DNA of 64,000 nt from Omphiscola glabra (GCA_964017045.1 OZ024808.1:18593284-18657283); one strand, 5' to 3'; counted from the first letter of the stretch, positions 31,601 through 46,600 are shown. A program made the numbers and translations. Notes: generated by a model from the letters alone, not told the origin.

Positions 31601-34600
31601 GTGTAAATAGAAAGCAGTGATGTATTTTGGGTGTCCTGTGTTCTATGTTCTCTAAACCACACAAAGGTTCTAATGATTATTCAACCTGGTGGCACAATGA
31701 ATGAATGAGCCTCCAAGTAGTTCAATTAAAAAAAACACCCTGGAAATAATCTGAGCATGACTGTTATTGTTGGCTGATTGCAGCAAGCATGAGTTACCTT
31801 AAATCTGTCAACAAGCCAAAGACAAAGCATTTTTGTATGCTATTTGGTCTGATATTAAGAAATGATGAAAATGTAATTACATCACAGATGATTTTTCAGC
31901 AACTTAAACACAAATGTAGAAGCCATAATTAGCTTCTCTAAAAAATATATAACAGAACAGTGAAAAACTGCATTCTAATATCTCAAAGTTAATGATTGAG
32001 ACACAGCAGACCAGAGCCTTATAAGGGCTGTAGCGCCATTAATGGTAGCCCAAAAAAATAACCAGGGCAGTCTACATTAAAGTATTTAAATTTTATACAC
32101 ATAGTGGTTTTATAAATGTGAGCCCAGATTAAATGCACATTATGTTTCTTTGATAAATAGGCAGAACATTACGTAAATTCCTCCATGATTCTACAGCTAT
32201 TTATTGATAAAACACTGCAGCTATTTATTGACAGGACATTACTAGATTTATTGTAAATCAATTGTATTGTCACTCACTTGTATAAGTCTTTTAAATGGAG
32301 AATGCAAATAGTTAAAATTTGAGTACAGATCATCAAAATCACCAACAGACATTGAAAACATGGCAAGAATTGCTTCAAGTGGGTGTGTAAACACAAGCTT
32401 CTTATCACCGGCAAGGGTCATGTTCACGTATTCCAGTGTATGGAAGGGAATATTAACAGCTGGGAAGGAAAACAAACAACATACTCTACTTAATAGTGCA
32501 ATACAAAACTCTCATTTCCAATTGAACTGATCAGCTTTCATTTGAAACATTATATTTCAACAGTAGCCTTACATCAGGGGAGAATAGAATCCATGGAAAC
32601 ATTATATTTCAACAGTTGTCTTAACAGTATTTTATTTTATTGTCACGATTATGTCTCTTTTTCTAATATTTTTATGTACATCGCGGTGAGCCCAGCCCTA
32701 GGCTGGAGTACCGTGCTATATAAGACAACTAATAATAATAATAATAATATCTTCATTTTCTAGCAAGAAAAATGTATTTGAAAAAAAATTGGGTGGGGGG
32801 GGGGGGGGGCGGTGTCATGCGCCCACTTGTCCAACTCTGTCACTATGAACTTCTAAATACTTTGTAATAGAATTTTAAACAAAACCCATTTCATCACAAT
32901 GGATTAAAATCCAAAAATTATATTTGTAGAATTTTTTCTAATTCTTCTGACAAATGTATGTCTAAAATTAAAATAGAAAGTATATTTCAAGGGGCTTTGT
33001 GTAAAGGTGACCAGGTACTAAATCCGTGAGTAAGATGACATTGCTTTGGGTTTGTCAGTTGACTGGTGTGCATGAAACATGGCCAAGTTGTAACTAGACA
33101 GAGTGCACAGCAGTGAATGCTTTAGGGTGCCTAACAGTTGTAATAAGTAGCTTAGAAACTATGCTGAAAATATGTGGTTGTCATTTGACAATAACACAAT
33201 AGGGATATTAATATCTAATAAATCCACAAATCCATGACACATCTAGTGGATCTAGAAAGGAAACAATTCTACACACTGAAAAAATGTGCAGAGATTTTTA
33301 CAGTGTGCTCAAGAAGAACAGTGACTATAGAGAAAGAAAAAATATGTCGCTGGCTAAAAATTATTATTAAGGAGGTGATTAAATGACACAAACTAAAGGT
33401 ATAAAGAAGGCACAGCCAAGCAAAGGATGCTCTGGCCCACACATATATAAATGTACACATGAGTGCCTGTAAGAAGCCCCAGAGGCCAAAGCAAGTTTAA
33501 GTGAAGTGTTATTTTTATCTTTTTAACTTTGACATTATTTCTGTGCTCTTCCTTGGCAGTGGAAAGGTTCTGCAGTAAAAATAAAGCTTCACCTTGCTTC
33601 TTTGAACCTAGAGTTTGCGTCTAAACATCTGCTACACACTTTAGAGTTTTTTTGTGGAAAGAGTAAGCAAAAAACTTGATGCACCCTAGCTACGCCACTG
33701 CTTCTACACAAATCTAAACATCTTCTACACAAATAAATGAACTAACTAAAGGACCTAGAGCAGTGGTTCTCAACCTTCCTAAAGCAGCGACCCTTTAATA
33801 CAGTTCCTCATGTTGTGGCGACCCCCAGCCACAAAATTATTTTTGTTTCTACTTCATAACTGTAGAGTATATGTGTTTTCAGATGGTCTTAGGCGACCCC
33901 TGGGAAAGCGTCGTGCGACCCCCAAAGGGGTCATGACCCACAGGTTGAGAACCGCTGACCTAGAGTTTGAGCCTAAAAGCTTAGGCTTCAACCCAGTCCA
34001 AACATCTGTACACAAAATACATGAAGTAACAGTAGCAGAACTAGGACATTTTTGGAAAAAACTGAAAGCCGAGTGATGGTGCACATTAATGAAAGCCGAG
34101 TGATGGTGCACATTAATGAAAGCCGAGTGATGGTGCACATTAATGAAAGCCGAGTGATGGTGCACATTAAAAGAGACTAAAGAGATGTGACAGATTTGTT
34201 GATGCAACAAATGGTCAAACCCATGCGAGATTAGCAAAGCAAAAGAGAATAACATCAAAGCAACCACACACAAAAATCAACTACTCTTTGGCTGGCCTAC
34301 TTTAGCAAGGCCTGGGGCAGGAGTTGAATCAAAAGTGCTGTAAAAATCTGCAAACTGTCCAAGGGACATAACGATCATTGCCATGACTGCATCCTCTGGG
34401 CTCCTGAATGCACTGTCTGTAACACCCTTATTCAACAGAAACATGGCTGAAATACATCAGATTGTGAAAAAAAAAAAAAGAAAAATAAAGATGCATGCTT
34501 GAGAAATAGAGAAGTCCATTTTGCTATTGGTAAACATGCATTTAGATGCAACAGTTGTAGTCCTATGCCAGAATTGAACAAACACACGCAAGGCAAAGTT

Positions 34601-37600
34601 AGGCCATTAATTTAACATGCTGTATTTCACGAAACTGCTGAAGCAAGTGTTTGGAAAGATAAACTTGTCCTACCAAAATCATGCTTTTTTTTTGTTTTGT
34701 TTTTTTGTATCATAAAAAAAATAGTGTAAAAAAAAATAATTAAAACAATCAATCCCCTCATGCATAATAACTTTACAAAAAAACATAGGGCATATTTAAT
34801 TTTGCACTCCCGTAAGGGTTCATACCCCCACTTCCAAATGAGACCAATCATCCTTGCGAGATTAATTGTTATTCCTATCACATGATTTATTCTATGCATT
34901 TAACTCCATTGATTTAAATACACCAGAGAGTTTAGTTTTTTTTGGGGCTAAAAGTCTCCAAATGTAACTGTGGATTTTAAAGGTAAGTTATTTAAAACTG
35001 TAATGGTCTGTAAATAAATTGTAAAAACACAAAATGTAAAATACTGCAGTATTATTGAATATTGTTTCATTATTTATAAAGATTTTACATTTTGTCAATA
35101 CTGAAAAATCTATCAGAGCTGCTGTATTATTAATATCTAATGGCCTAATCAAGGGATATTACCTTGTGAGAATCCAATGATGAAAACCACATAGATGATA
35201 AAGAACTGAAACAAGTCTTTACGGATCATGTTGTAAATCATGACAACTGATGGGCCAACAATACGGAATCCACTGAGAGGGAGGTTAAAATGCTGTTAAC
35301 ATTTTCAGACATAGATTACCAAAAAGATTTATGCTGATTGATAAAAATAATAAAAAGTCATTAATCACATAAAAAAATTGAGTATAAAAACAAAAAAAGT
35401 TTAGAAACTTTAACATAGTTATCTATATGAGTTGAAACTGACTCCAAATAAAAATGCTTTCTCACAACTTATTTCACCAAAAAGAAAAGACAAAAGAGGA
35501 GACAATCTGAAGACCAAAGAGGAGACAATCTGAAGACCAAAGAGGAGACAATCTGAAGACCAAAGAGGAGACAATCTGGTGTTCAGGCTTTTAATTAAAA
35601 AAAAAATTCACACATTAAGAAAAGTTGCTCACCGACAAAAGAAGAGGAAGTACGGGGAAGTGCACAGCACGGCCAAAACTCCAATGACATCCTCAAACTG
35701 GTGGGCACAGGCAGCTCGGCCAGGCAGCATGATGATGACAAAAATACAAGACAACAGGAACAAAGTTTTAGCTGGGGCCCCCGTCTGAGAAACAAAGAAT
35801 TACAAAACATAAACCAATTGAAATATATTTTTGTGTGTGAGCAAAGTAATAGCAATCTCTTACTCTTATCCTTGCTCTGTTACTGTCTAAAGTAATAACA
35901 ATCTCTTACTCTTATCCTTGCTCTGTTACTGTCTAAAGTAATAACAATCTCTTACTCTTATCTTTGCTCTGTTACTGTCTAAAGTAATAACAATCTCTTA
36001 CTCTTATTTTTGCTCTGTTACTGTCTAAAGTAATAACAATCTCTTACTCTTATCCTTGCTCTGTTACTGTCTAAAGTAATAACAATCTCTTACTCTTATC
36101 CTTGCTCTGTTACTGTCTAAAGTAATAACAATCTCTTACTCTTATCTTTGCTCTGTTACTGTCTAAAGTAATAACAATCTCTTACTCTTATTTTTGCTCT
36201 GTTACTGTCTAAAGTAATAACAATCTCTTACTCTTATCCTTGCTCTGTTACTGTCTAAAGTAATAACAATCTCTTACTCTTATCTTTGCTCTGTTACTGT
36301 CTAAAGTAATAACAATCTCTTACTCTTATCCTTGCTCTGTAACTGTCTAAAGTAATAACAATCTCTTACTCTTATCTTTGCTCTGTTACTGTCTAAGGTA
36401 ATAACAATCTCTTACTCTTATCCTTGCTCTGTTACTGTCTAAAGTAATAACAATCTCTTACTCTTATCTTTGCTCTGTTACTGTCTAAAGTAATAACAAT
36501 CTCTTACTCTTATCTTTGCTCTGTTACTGTCTAAAGTAATAACAATCTCTTACTCTTATCCTTGCTCTGTTACTGTCTAAAGTAATAACAATCTCTTACT
36601 CTTATCTTTGTATTGTTACTGTCTAAAGTAATAACAATCTCTTACTCTTATCTTTGCTCTGTTACTGTCTAAAGTAATAACAATCTCTTACTCTTATCCT
36701 TGCTCTGTTACTGTCTAAAGTAATAACAATCTCTTACTCTTATCCTTGCTCTGTTACTGTCTAAAGTAATAACAATCTCTTACTCTTATCTTTGCTCTGT
36801 TACTGTCTAAAGTAATAACAATCTCTTACTCTTATCTTTGTATTGTTACTGTCTAAAGTAATAACAATCTCTTACTCTTATCTTTGCTCTGTTACTGTCT
36901 AAAGTAATAACAATCTCTTACTCTTATCCTTGCTCTGTTACTGTCTAAAGTAATAACAATCTCTTACTCTTATCCTTGCTCTGTTACTGTCTAAAGTAAT
37001 AACAATCTCTTACTCTTATCCTTGCTCTGTTACTGTCTAAAGTAATAACAATCTCTTACTCTTATCCTTGCTCTGTTACTGTCTAAAGTAATAACAATCT
37101 CTTACTCTTATCTTTGTTCTGTTACTGTCTAAAGTAATAACAATCTCTTACTCTTATCTTTGCTCTGTTACTGTCTAAAGTAATAACAATCTCTTACTCT
37201 TATCTTTGCTCTGTTACTGTCTAAAGTAATAACAATCTCTTACTCTTATCCTTGCTCTGTTACTGTCTAAAGTAATAACAATCTCTTACTCTTATCCTTG
37301 CTCTGTTACTGTCTAAAGTAATAACAATCTCTTACTCTTATCCTTGCTCTGTTACTGTCTAAAGTAATAACAATCTCTTACTCTTATCTTTGTATTGTTA
37401 CTGTCTAAAGTAATAACAATCTCTTACTCTTATCTTTGCTCTGTTACTGTCTAAAGTAATAACAATCTCTTACTCTTATCCTTGCTCTGTTACTGTCTAA
37501 AGTAATAACAATCTCTTACTCTTATCCTTGCTCTGTTACTGTCTAAAGTAATAACAATCTCTTACTCTTATCTTTGCTCTGTTACTGTCTAAAGTAATAA

Positions 37601-40600
37601 CAATCTCTTACTCTTATCTTTGTATTGTTACTGTCTAAAGTAATAACAATCTCTTACTCTTATCTTTGCTCTGTTACTGTCTAAAGTAATAACAATCTCT
37701 TACTCTTATCCTTGCTCTGTTACTGTCTAAAGTAATAACAATCTCTTACTCTTATCCTTGCTCTGTTACTGTCTAAAGTAATAACAATCTCTTACTCTTA
37801 TCCTTGCTCTGTTACTGTCTAAAGTAATAACAATCTCTTACTCTTATCTTTGTTCTGTTACTGTCTAAAGTAATAACAATCTCTTACTCTTATCTTTGCT
37901 CTGTTACTGTCTAAAGTAATAACAATCTCTTACTCTTATCTTTGCTCTGTTACTGTCTAAAGTAATAACAATCTCTTACTCTTATACTTGCTCTGTTACT
38001 GTCTAAAGTAATAACAATCTCTTACTCTTATCCTTGCTCTGTTACTGTCTAAAGTAATAACAATCTCTTACTCTTATCCTTGCTCTGTTACTGTCTAAAG
38101 TAATAACAATCTCTTACTCTTATCTTTGCTCTGTTACTGTCTAAAGTAATAACAATCTCTTACTCTTATCCTTGCTCTGTTACTGTCTAAAGTAATAACA
38201 ATCTCTTACTCTTATCCTTGCTCTGTTACTGTCTAAAGTAATAACAATCTCTTACTCTTATCTTTGCTCTGTTACTGTCTAAAGTAATAACAATCTCTTA
38301 CTCTTATCCTTGCTCTGTTACTGTCTAAAGTAATAACAATCTCTTACTCTTATCCTTGCTCTGTTACTGTCTAAAGTAATAACAATCTCTTACTCTTATC
38401 TTTGCTCTGTTACTGTCTAAAGTAATAACAATCTCTTACTCTTATCTTTGCTCTGTTACATTATAGTCAAGCTTGAAAATTAAACAAATAGTTTTTTTTA
38501 TTAAACTTGTCACACATGATTGTTTTATTATGTATTGTATTATTATTGTATATTTCATGACCTACCAGTGCGTCTTGGCTTAAATTTGTTGTATATGTCA
38601 TGACCTACCAGTGCGTCTTGGCTTAAATTTGTTGTATATGTCATGACCTACCAGTGCGTCTTGGCTTAAATTTGTTGTATATGTCATGACCTACCAGTGC
38701 GTCTTGGCTTAAATTGGTTGTATATGTCATGACCTACCAGTGCGTCTTGGCTTAAATTTGTTGTATATGCCATCACCTACCAGTGGGTCATGGCTTAAGT
38801 TTGTTGTATATGTCATGACCTACCAGTGTGTCACGGCTTAAGTTTGTTGTATACTTCATGACCTACCAGTGTGTCACGGCTTAAGTTTGTTGTATGTTTT
38901 ATGACCTACCAGTGTGGAGAAAAAAACCTTGAATCCTTGGTGGTAGATCTCCTTCATGGCCAAGAAGATGTAAATTATGGCAGAGATTAACACAATCACT
39001 TCTAGAACCATCCGCGCCTGCGATGGGAAAACAAACCTTAGTATTAATGTGTTAATTTACAAGTCAAAGTGTCATCAAAAACAAATTAATATTTTGATAA
39101 TTTATTTTTTCTTCTTTGCCTTGCTCCCAACTTACAATGTCTTCTTTGCCTTGCTCCCAACTTACAATGTCTTCTTTGCCTTGCTCCCAACTTACAATGT
39201 CTTCTTTGCCTTGCTCCCAACTTACAATGTCTTCTTTGCCTTGCTCTCTACTTACAATATCTTCTTTGCCTTGCTCTCTACTTACAATATCTTCTTTGCC
39301 TTGCTCTCTACTTACAATATCTTCTTTGCCTTGCTCTCAACTTACAATGTCTTCTTTGCCTTGCTCTCAACTTACAATGTCTTCTGTCCTAAATGGCACA
39401 AGGAGGTAACAGGGGTCATCAAATCTATTGGACTCAGAGTTGTTACAGTAGCTGCGGGGATCAGTTGTGTTCTTAGTAGACAAGCATGGGTTCTCACCAG
39501 GACGGAGAGTAAACGCCGTGACGAAACACAGGAAATAACAAATGAACAGGATAAATCGTCTGTAGAATCTGTCAATGTGGAATAGGGGGGGTGGGCAGTG
39601 TTCAAAAATTTAGCAAAGCTTGTAATTTTCCATTGATGTAATTTGCAGAATCTTACTAACTAATATAAATGTGCATACACTTCATCTTCGTTTGGTTTTA
39701 AGTTTCAATTGTTTTATTGTCTTTTGTCTCTTTGAGCATATTTTTAAGGGAATTTTTACCAGCCAATTATGATGGACAACTGGATTTGATGACCATGCAC
39801 ATTTCACAAAATTGCAAGCTGTAAAGAGCAACTGACATGTGCTGTTGTGGGCTGCTCATAATTTAAAGTCTTGGAGACTGAATTTCCTTCCGAGACAAAT
39901 CCGAAAATAAATGAGATAAGCTCTGCAATTGATAATATCCACTGAATTATAAAACTTGCATTAAAGGATACATCTAGCTCTATATAGAACAGTGGTTCTC
40001 GACCTTCCTAATGCCACGACCCTTTAATACAGTTCTTCAAGTTGTGGCGACCCCCTATCATAAAATTATTTTCCTTGCTACTTCATGACTGTAGAGTATA
40101 TATGTTTTCCGGTGGTCTTAGGCGACCCCTGTGAAAGGTTCGTTCCACCCCCCCCCCCCCAAAGGGGGTGCGACCCACAGGTTGAGAACTGCTGGTATAG
40201 AACCAATAATGTAATACTTTTTAATTATGCAGTCAGTACAAGACATTCATAGCTGTACCTGAAAGCCACAAAAGTTCTCCACTTTTCCTGCAGGAGCTTT
40301 ACAATCAAGCCATCCATCATATCCAGGTGGCCTTCCAGGTTCTGAAATGTGAACATCCCAAATGAGCAAGGCTGCAATGATAGTCCTAATCTCTCTTAAG
40401 TTGTCTGGCACATCATTCACACAACACAGTTTTTTTATAGGCTGGTTGTTACTTTTCACTATTCCTTTAAGTCTTATAAGCCCCTCCATAAATGTTTTTT
40501 TGTCCTATTAAAAGAAATTCCTTTGATTGAACAAAAAAAATTATTAAAGAAATTCTTTTTCTAATGAAAAAAAATTATACACAAATTTTCAAACAGAAAA

Positions 40601-43600
40601 TACCCCTTTGACAATCAGGTGGAGTGCAGAATCCATATTGATTTCTCCCGTCCTGGATATTGTATCCACGTCATTTAAGGGATATCCAGCAGAAGTGACA
40701 TTACCATAAAGCCAGTAAACTTCCCTTACAATTTCCAATATGTGTTCATACATCTGCAACACAGAAATGAAGAGACGTCAAATAATTACATCGTGCACTA
40801 TCTCAATACTGTTATTTTGGTAGCATGGAGATTACAGGTTGATCAGATAAAATAACAGCAATTATTTTCTAACACAAAACTGTCTTATAACATGGGGGTG
40901 TTTAGTTTTTGTAATAACTTTGGGGGGGGGGGTGATTTATATTTTGTCATAGCTAGGAAGCATTTATTTTTTTGTCATAACTAGGAAGTGTTTAGTTTTT
41001 TGTTATAACTAGGAAGTGTTTAATTTTTGTCATAACTAGGAAGTGTTTAGTTTTTGTCATAACTAGGAAGTGTTTAGTTTTTGTCACAGATTTCATGGGG
41101 CAGTTCTTTGTTTATGATAATTCAGTATATACATTTAAATAAATGACTAATGTCATAAAATTTCAAAAGAAATTTAAGAATGGAAGATATATTTTGTTGA
41201 ATTTTTTTTTTCCTTGAGAACTTACATCCTTTCTTGCAAGCTTTGCAGCCAGACTAAGGGGGGTTAAATTCTGTCTATTCTTTATATCCAATCGAGCCCC
41301 TTGGCTGTGAAGTAAGTCAAACATTGGCTGAAAGAAAAAATGTGTTTTAGACCACCCATAGGGCATTCTATAAAAGAAAGAAAAATATTAAAATACTTGC
41401 AATGGGCTGTACATAAATTTTAAACAGTTACAAAATATGAAAATACATTAAATGAATATTAAATAGTCATGGTAGACATTAAGTGAAAAAGATATTCAGA
41501 AACAAGTTCTAAAATAAATACCAGTGAAGAATTAACAAACAATACAAACATTAAAATCAGTTTGAAAATTATTTTTTTTTAAATAATGCAGTGTGTTTGC
41601 CCATAGTAAAGTAAACCATTGTATAGACAACCAATGTTCCATAGCTTATGTAAGGCAATTGAAACTATTGTATTTGTGTAATTTCTACTTTCAATGTTTC
41701 TGCAATGTCTCCTAATTTATAAAGTGGTTTGAAACTTACCATATTGTCATAAATGACCAGCATGTGCAGCACCGTGTTACCATTAAGATCCTGCAGGTTT
41801 GGGTTGGCTCCCTTAGCCAGCAACAATCTGACACATTCCTCTTGATTGAGACAGGCAGCAAAACTCAGGGGGTAATCTCCCCAGTAGACATTGCTGTGAG
41901 GGCATCAGAAATACACTATTTACATACAAGGACCAAATGAAAAATGCAAGCTAATCTCTCGACAGAGTTAAAATTTAGCGGACTCTTTAGATGTAACAAT
42001 TCTAAAATCAAATTTCAAAGAGTTCAGTTATCAGTAGGTGTTATGATAGGCGTTCTTGTTTACATCGTAAAACTCCTACATGAACTCTGGGTGACCACAA
42101 GTGCTAAAGCAATGGGGTGTGGCTTAATTACAAATTGTCTCCCTTGACTACAAATAAATACAGTCTATAGTCTGTAAAGGTAGAAATTTTTAGAATATAT
42201 GAGACGAGTCGAGACACTGATACAATGCCGAAGCCATTTCTGGAAAAGTCTTTGAAAAAGACTATAAATACGCCTGTCGACATAAACAGAAGACAGCGGG
42301 AGATGAGCTGATAGAGATTTGCTATTATGATACGGTGCAAAGATTTGTTTATTAATATTCACTCTGTGTGTGTATGTTCAACATTGTACCGGTACAAGTT
42401 CATTGCTGTACTGTAAGTCAATAGCCTTAGTTTTATTCTTTTTGACTTTGTAATTTTGAATTAACGTAGCAGTAAGCCTTTAGCACAGTATATGGTAAAT
42501 TATTTCCCTTTTGTAAACACCTTTTAATGAAACATCTAAAATCAATGAAACCCTGTCATTTTTCATTCATCTTCATTAGCCTTGATCACAGAGTTTATCC
42601 TTGAGATGTGCTATCAAAGAAGAAAGGTGCAACACTATCACAGTATGCAACATGTTTAATTTTAGACTAGCTAACAATAACAACAAAAAATAGTAGCATC
42701 ATGATGTGTCCTGAATGTAATATCTCATTGTATATCTTTTGACAACTGCATCAATTCCAAGTTTATGGACTGGAGTTCAATCCCCAGCAAAAGCCTAGAC
42801 AAGCAATAAAACATGGAGTCCTGCAGGTGGAAAGATAAGTAACCCAATGAAATGTCCGGCAACTCCTGAGATGCCACTGGTGCCAAGCTGTATCCTCAAC
42901 ACTTGATGTTCCCTTGGGTTGAGTAGAGGTGTGAAGAGAGGATATTTGCTGCCTAGAGAACCAGCTAATATATATATCATCCTAAAGAAAAACCCTGGCC
43001 TTGACATTTCATCCTGAGAAGACTACACCATCATAAAATTTGTGAGGGATGGACTCAGAATAATTTTTTAAAAATTTTTGACACCCTTACACGGTTTACA
43101 TTTGCAGGAGGAAAGTGCGGGCATTCAGTCTGTTGGGTTAAGGAGAGTCTGTGATAAGGAAGTTTTCTCTTGATAGTTTCTGTTTGATAGAAAGCATTCA
43201 AGTGTTGGCAGTTTGAATGTGGGCTACCAAGAGCTATTGTGAATATGTCTCTGAACAAAATATAAGGACCTGCTAGCCCAAACAAACATACACTGAATGA
43301 AATTTATCTACAATGCATCTGATAGTTAAAAAAAAGTATAACAATCTTGTAGTGAAATATAAGAAAAATCTCACCCTTCATAATTGGTTTCAGTGCAAAC
43401 ATTGACCCATTCATGATCCAAAGAATCTGTCCTTGAACCCTTTTGGTCATCAGGTGTGAAGAAATTCCCACAAACTCTAGCCTCGAAGTCAACACCCTTA
43501 TCTAGAAGAAATTTCACCATAGCAGGGTCCTCATTCACAATTGCAATGTGCAGGATGTTCTCCCCTGTTCAAGTGTGCAAGAAATCTCATTTCTGATTAC

Positions 43601-46600
43601 ATAATAAGTAATGCTTGATTAGGATTACTTGCTGAAGGCTTGAATAAAAATTCTTGACACGTTTATAATGTACTTAAACTTTGCTCGTGAATGGTTTGCT
43701 CTGATATCATGCATGGAGATAAGATTCAGTTAAATGTCATTGTCTTGGACAACTAATGATTGTTGCTATAGATTTTTGCTGTAACTGTAAGGGTATTGTA
43801 TCATTCCTGGAATAATGAACTGAGTCTTTTTATTAGCCATGGTAATCACATGAACATTGCCATGAAAAGTTAATTAATTACACCCTAATTAATAGCCATT
43901 CGATATAAAGTGCTCATGCTTTTCTTATAGATTGTTTCAAAAAATTTACAAAGTTAAGTTTCCTTCTACTTGAGTAAATTTTAAATGTAACTTGAGAAGA
44001 AATAATATTTAATACCATAGTATTCTTCTCCAACATAGATATCATTTATCATTTTTGGAAAGAACATGAGTAGCCTCTTTGCCAGATCAGCATGAATTTG
44101 TGTGGCATTGAGCAGACAGAGGTGAAGAATTGTCTCCCCCACTGTACCTCTCTTGTCTAAATCCCAGCATTGGAAACGAGATTTATGATCTGAAATATTC
44201 AAAGAATGTCTAACTACAATTGTTTACTTTACTATGGTCAAACACACAGCACTATTTTTGTTTGCTTTTTCAGAATATATAAGGTAGTAGTGATGATAAC
44301 AACTGCTTCCAATAGAATAACTGTACAGATTCTATCAGCAGATGAAAATTCAAATACTAATCAACAGTTAAATTAAATTGATTAGGTAGCATTGGGGATC
44401 AATTATTTATACTATAAATTAAGCAATGATTTTTTTCCCCTCCTAAAAATAAAATAAACCCAGAAAGTGACAAGATTTAACACCCAACTAAAAAAAAAAG
44501 ATTTTCAGGAGAAAAAAAATAGAGTTTAACTTATTATGGCACCTTGTTTTGATAAAATACCATCAATTTGATCATGCTCCATCTGCATGATGTTGTCTAT
44601 TCTGGCCTGATCTTGGGCTGATTTCTGCTTGTTTTTGCTTGCCTTGATGCCACTCTTTTGCCTATCTTTGTTTCTGATTTTAACAAGGTCCACAATGGGA
44701 ATATATTTCCCTTCACCTCCATTATATAAAAATGGTTTTACATCTCTTTTTATTCTCTCATCCAGATCTAAGAAGAAAGACATAGTTAAGAAAAGTTAAC
44801 TATTAATTTTGTTGTTCTGATCATGATTTTTGACTATCACTGCAGGTGTAATTAATTATAAACCATCAGTTAAATATGTGGCCTAATGTGGCTTGATAAG
44901 CTTATTCTTGGTTTTCATATGCCATTAATTAATTATAATAAATAATCTAATAATATAAACATTGATGATTTGGCCCACATGGTGTTGGAATTTGACCTCA
45001 GGATTAGGGTATCAGCCTGAATGGAATGGCCTCTTACCCATCCCATAGAATACTTAAATATTTGGAACCACTATGTGTGCTTTTGGTTCAAGTTCAATTA
45101 TTTATATCTCAGGAACCTTAGTGTATTAAGTTATGAATTATATCTAGTTGGAAAGGGGATTTTATTAAGCCATTAAGTTGATTAAGGCAGTTTTCACATT
45201 CATCCATTGGGGGGTCCAACTCCTTCTATTTAAAATATCTAAAAGATCATTTAACTTACAGAAACATCAAAGTGTATCTTAGATTGCAGAGACAAAACAG
45301 GAGCAGGGTTTTGGTCCGGACTTTTGACTTTTATTGGGGTTAGAGTCTCTAGGGGATTGTTAATTTACCAGAGGGTAGGGATAATAATACATGCCCGCGC
45401 ACGGTTCTGCGCATGTCCTCAAAATGAGGCATAAGCCTGTGACCTACTTTTTGAAGAATGCTTTCGTTGACATCGGTAAATAACCTCGAGCATCAAAATT
45501 TGCATAAAAAAGCTGTGTTTTACGTCACCATTGTTGTGTTGATTGGTTTCTGCACACGACACTATAAGTTACATTACGGTTTGATACTGCTACCCCACGC
45601 TGTCAACAAAAATCGACCGGTAAGTGAATACAAGCTTAAATACTTTTTTTGTAGAAACGCGACGCCTAAAAGAACATAATGGACCGTATTCTAAAATATT
45701 AATTGATTTTTATAGCTTATTATAGTTAACGAGGCTGCGCTCAAGTAACCGCTAAAAATCCCCTAAATTGGTGACCAAAACTCCAAATTCTCTTTTTGCA
45801 CATTTTCCCGCCTCGGGATGGCGGTGCAGTTATCGATATTGACGGACACTATATAATGAATATTTCGGAAATACCGGTATTTGTTATTATTATTCAATAC
45901 TTTAAACAGTTAATTGTATCAAATCAAAGCAGAATTTGAAGTATTTATTCAAATGTAAATCTAAAATTTCATAAACATTTAATTTACTGTCATTTGTGAA
46001 TTAAAATTAATTTAATAAAATTAGTTCTTCAGACTTAAATTCACTATGGTAGTAATGGTACTATGGACACTAACTACTAACTAAGACTAAGGTAATACTA
46101 ATGCTACTAATATTAATAAATACTTAATGTTAGTATTAGTATTAGTAATACTACTAAGTAATAGTAATTATACTAGTAATAGTACTAGTATTAATTAGTT
46201 AATAATAAAAATACGTTTTTTGTAGGTTTTTCATTTATTCTACATTTAATATTATTATTCATTTATAATTTATTGTTTATTATTTTAATTTTATTACTAG
46301 GATTGTTTTAATGTTATTGAATTTGTAAATAAATTAAAAAAATAAACAATCATATAAATTGTTTTAAATATAGTATAAGTATAGGCTAATTGAAATGTAA
46401 TATAAATTATTATAAAATTGAAATATATTATAATTATACTATACTATATAGACAGAGTTATAGTATAGTTAAAAAGACTAGTTAATAATTAATAAATAAA
46501 AATGGTCTGCAAATTTGTTAATTTTATTTTGTTTTTTTCTTTTCAGTTCGACTTTGTAATTTCTAGAAATTTCAATGACAATGGGGATTATAACCTGTAT

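Noticed and set aside
40342..40504. Upstream extension of TRPV exon 40259-40341 (frame [18 protein letters not shown])
   Set aside because: Protein-like, but using acceptor AATAG at 40505 adds 163 bp and shifts the frame against the conserved HLDMMDGL segment. Treated as intron; an indel or poison exon is possible.
42760..42800. tRNA gene or tRNA-derived SINE (B-box-like sequence)
   Set aside because: No A box at proper distance and no cloverleaf found.
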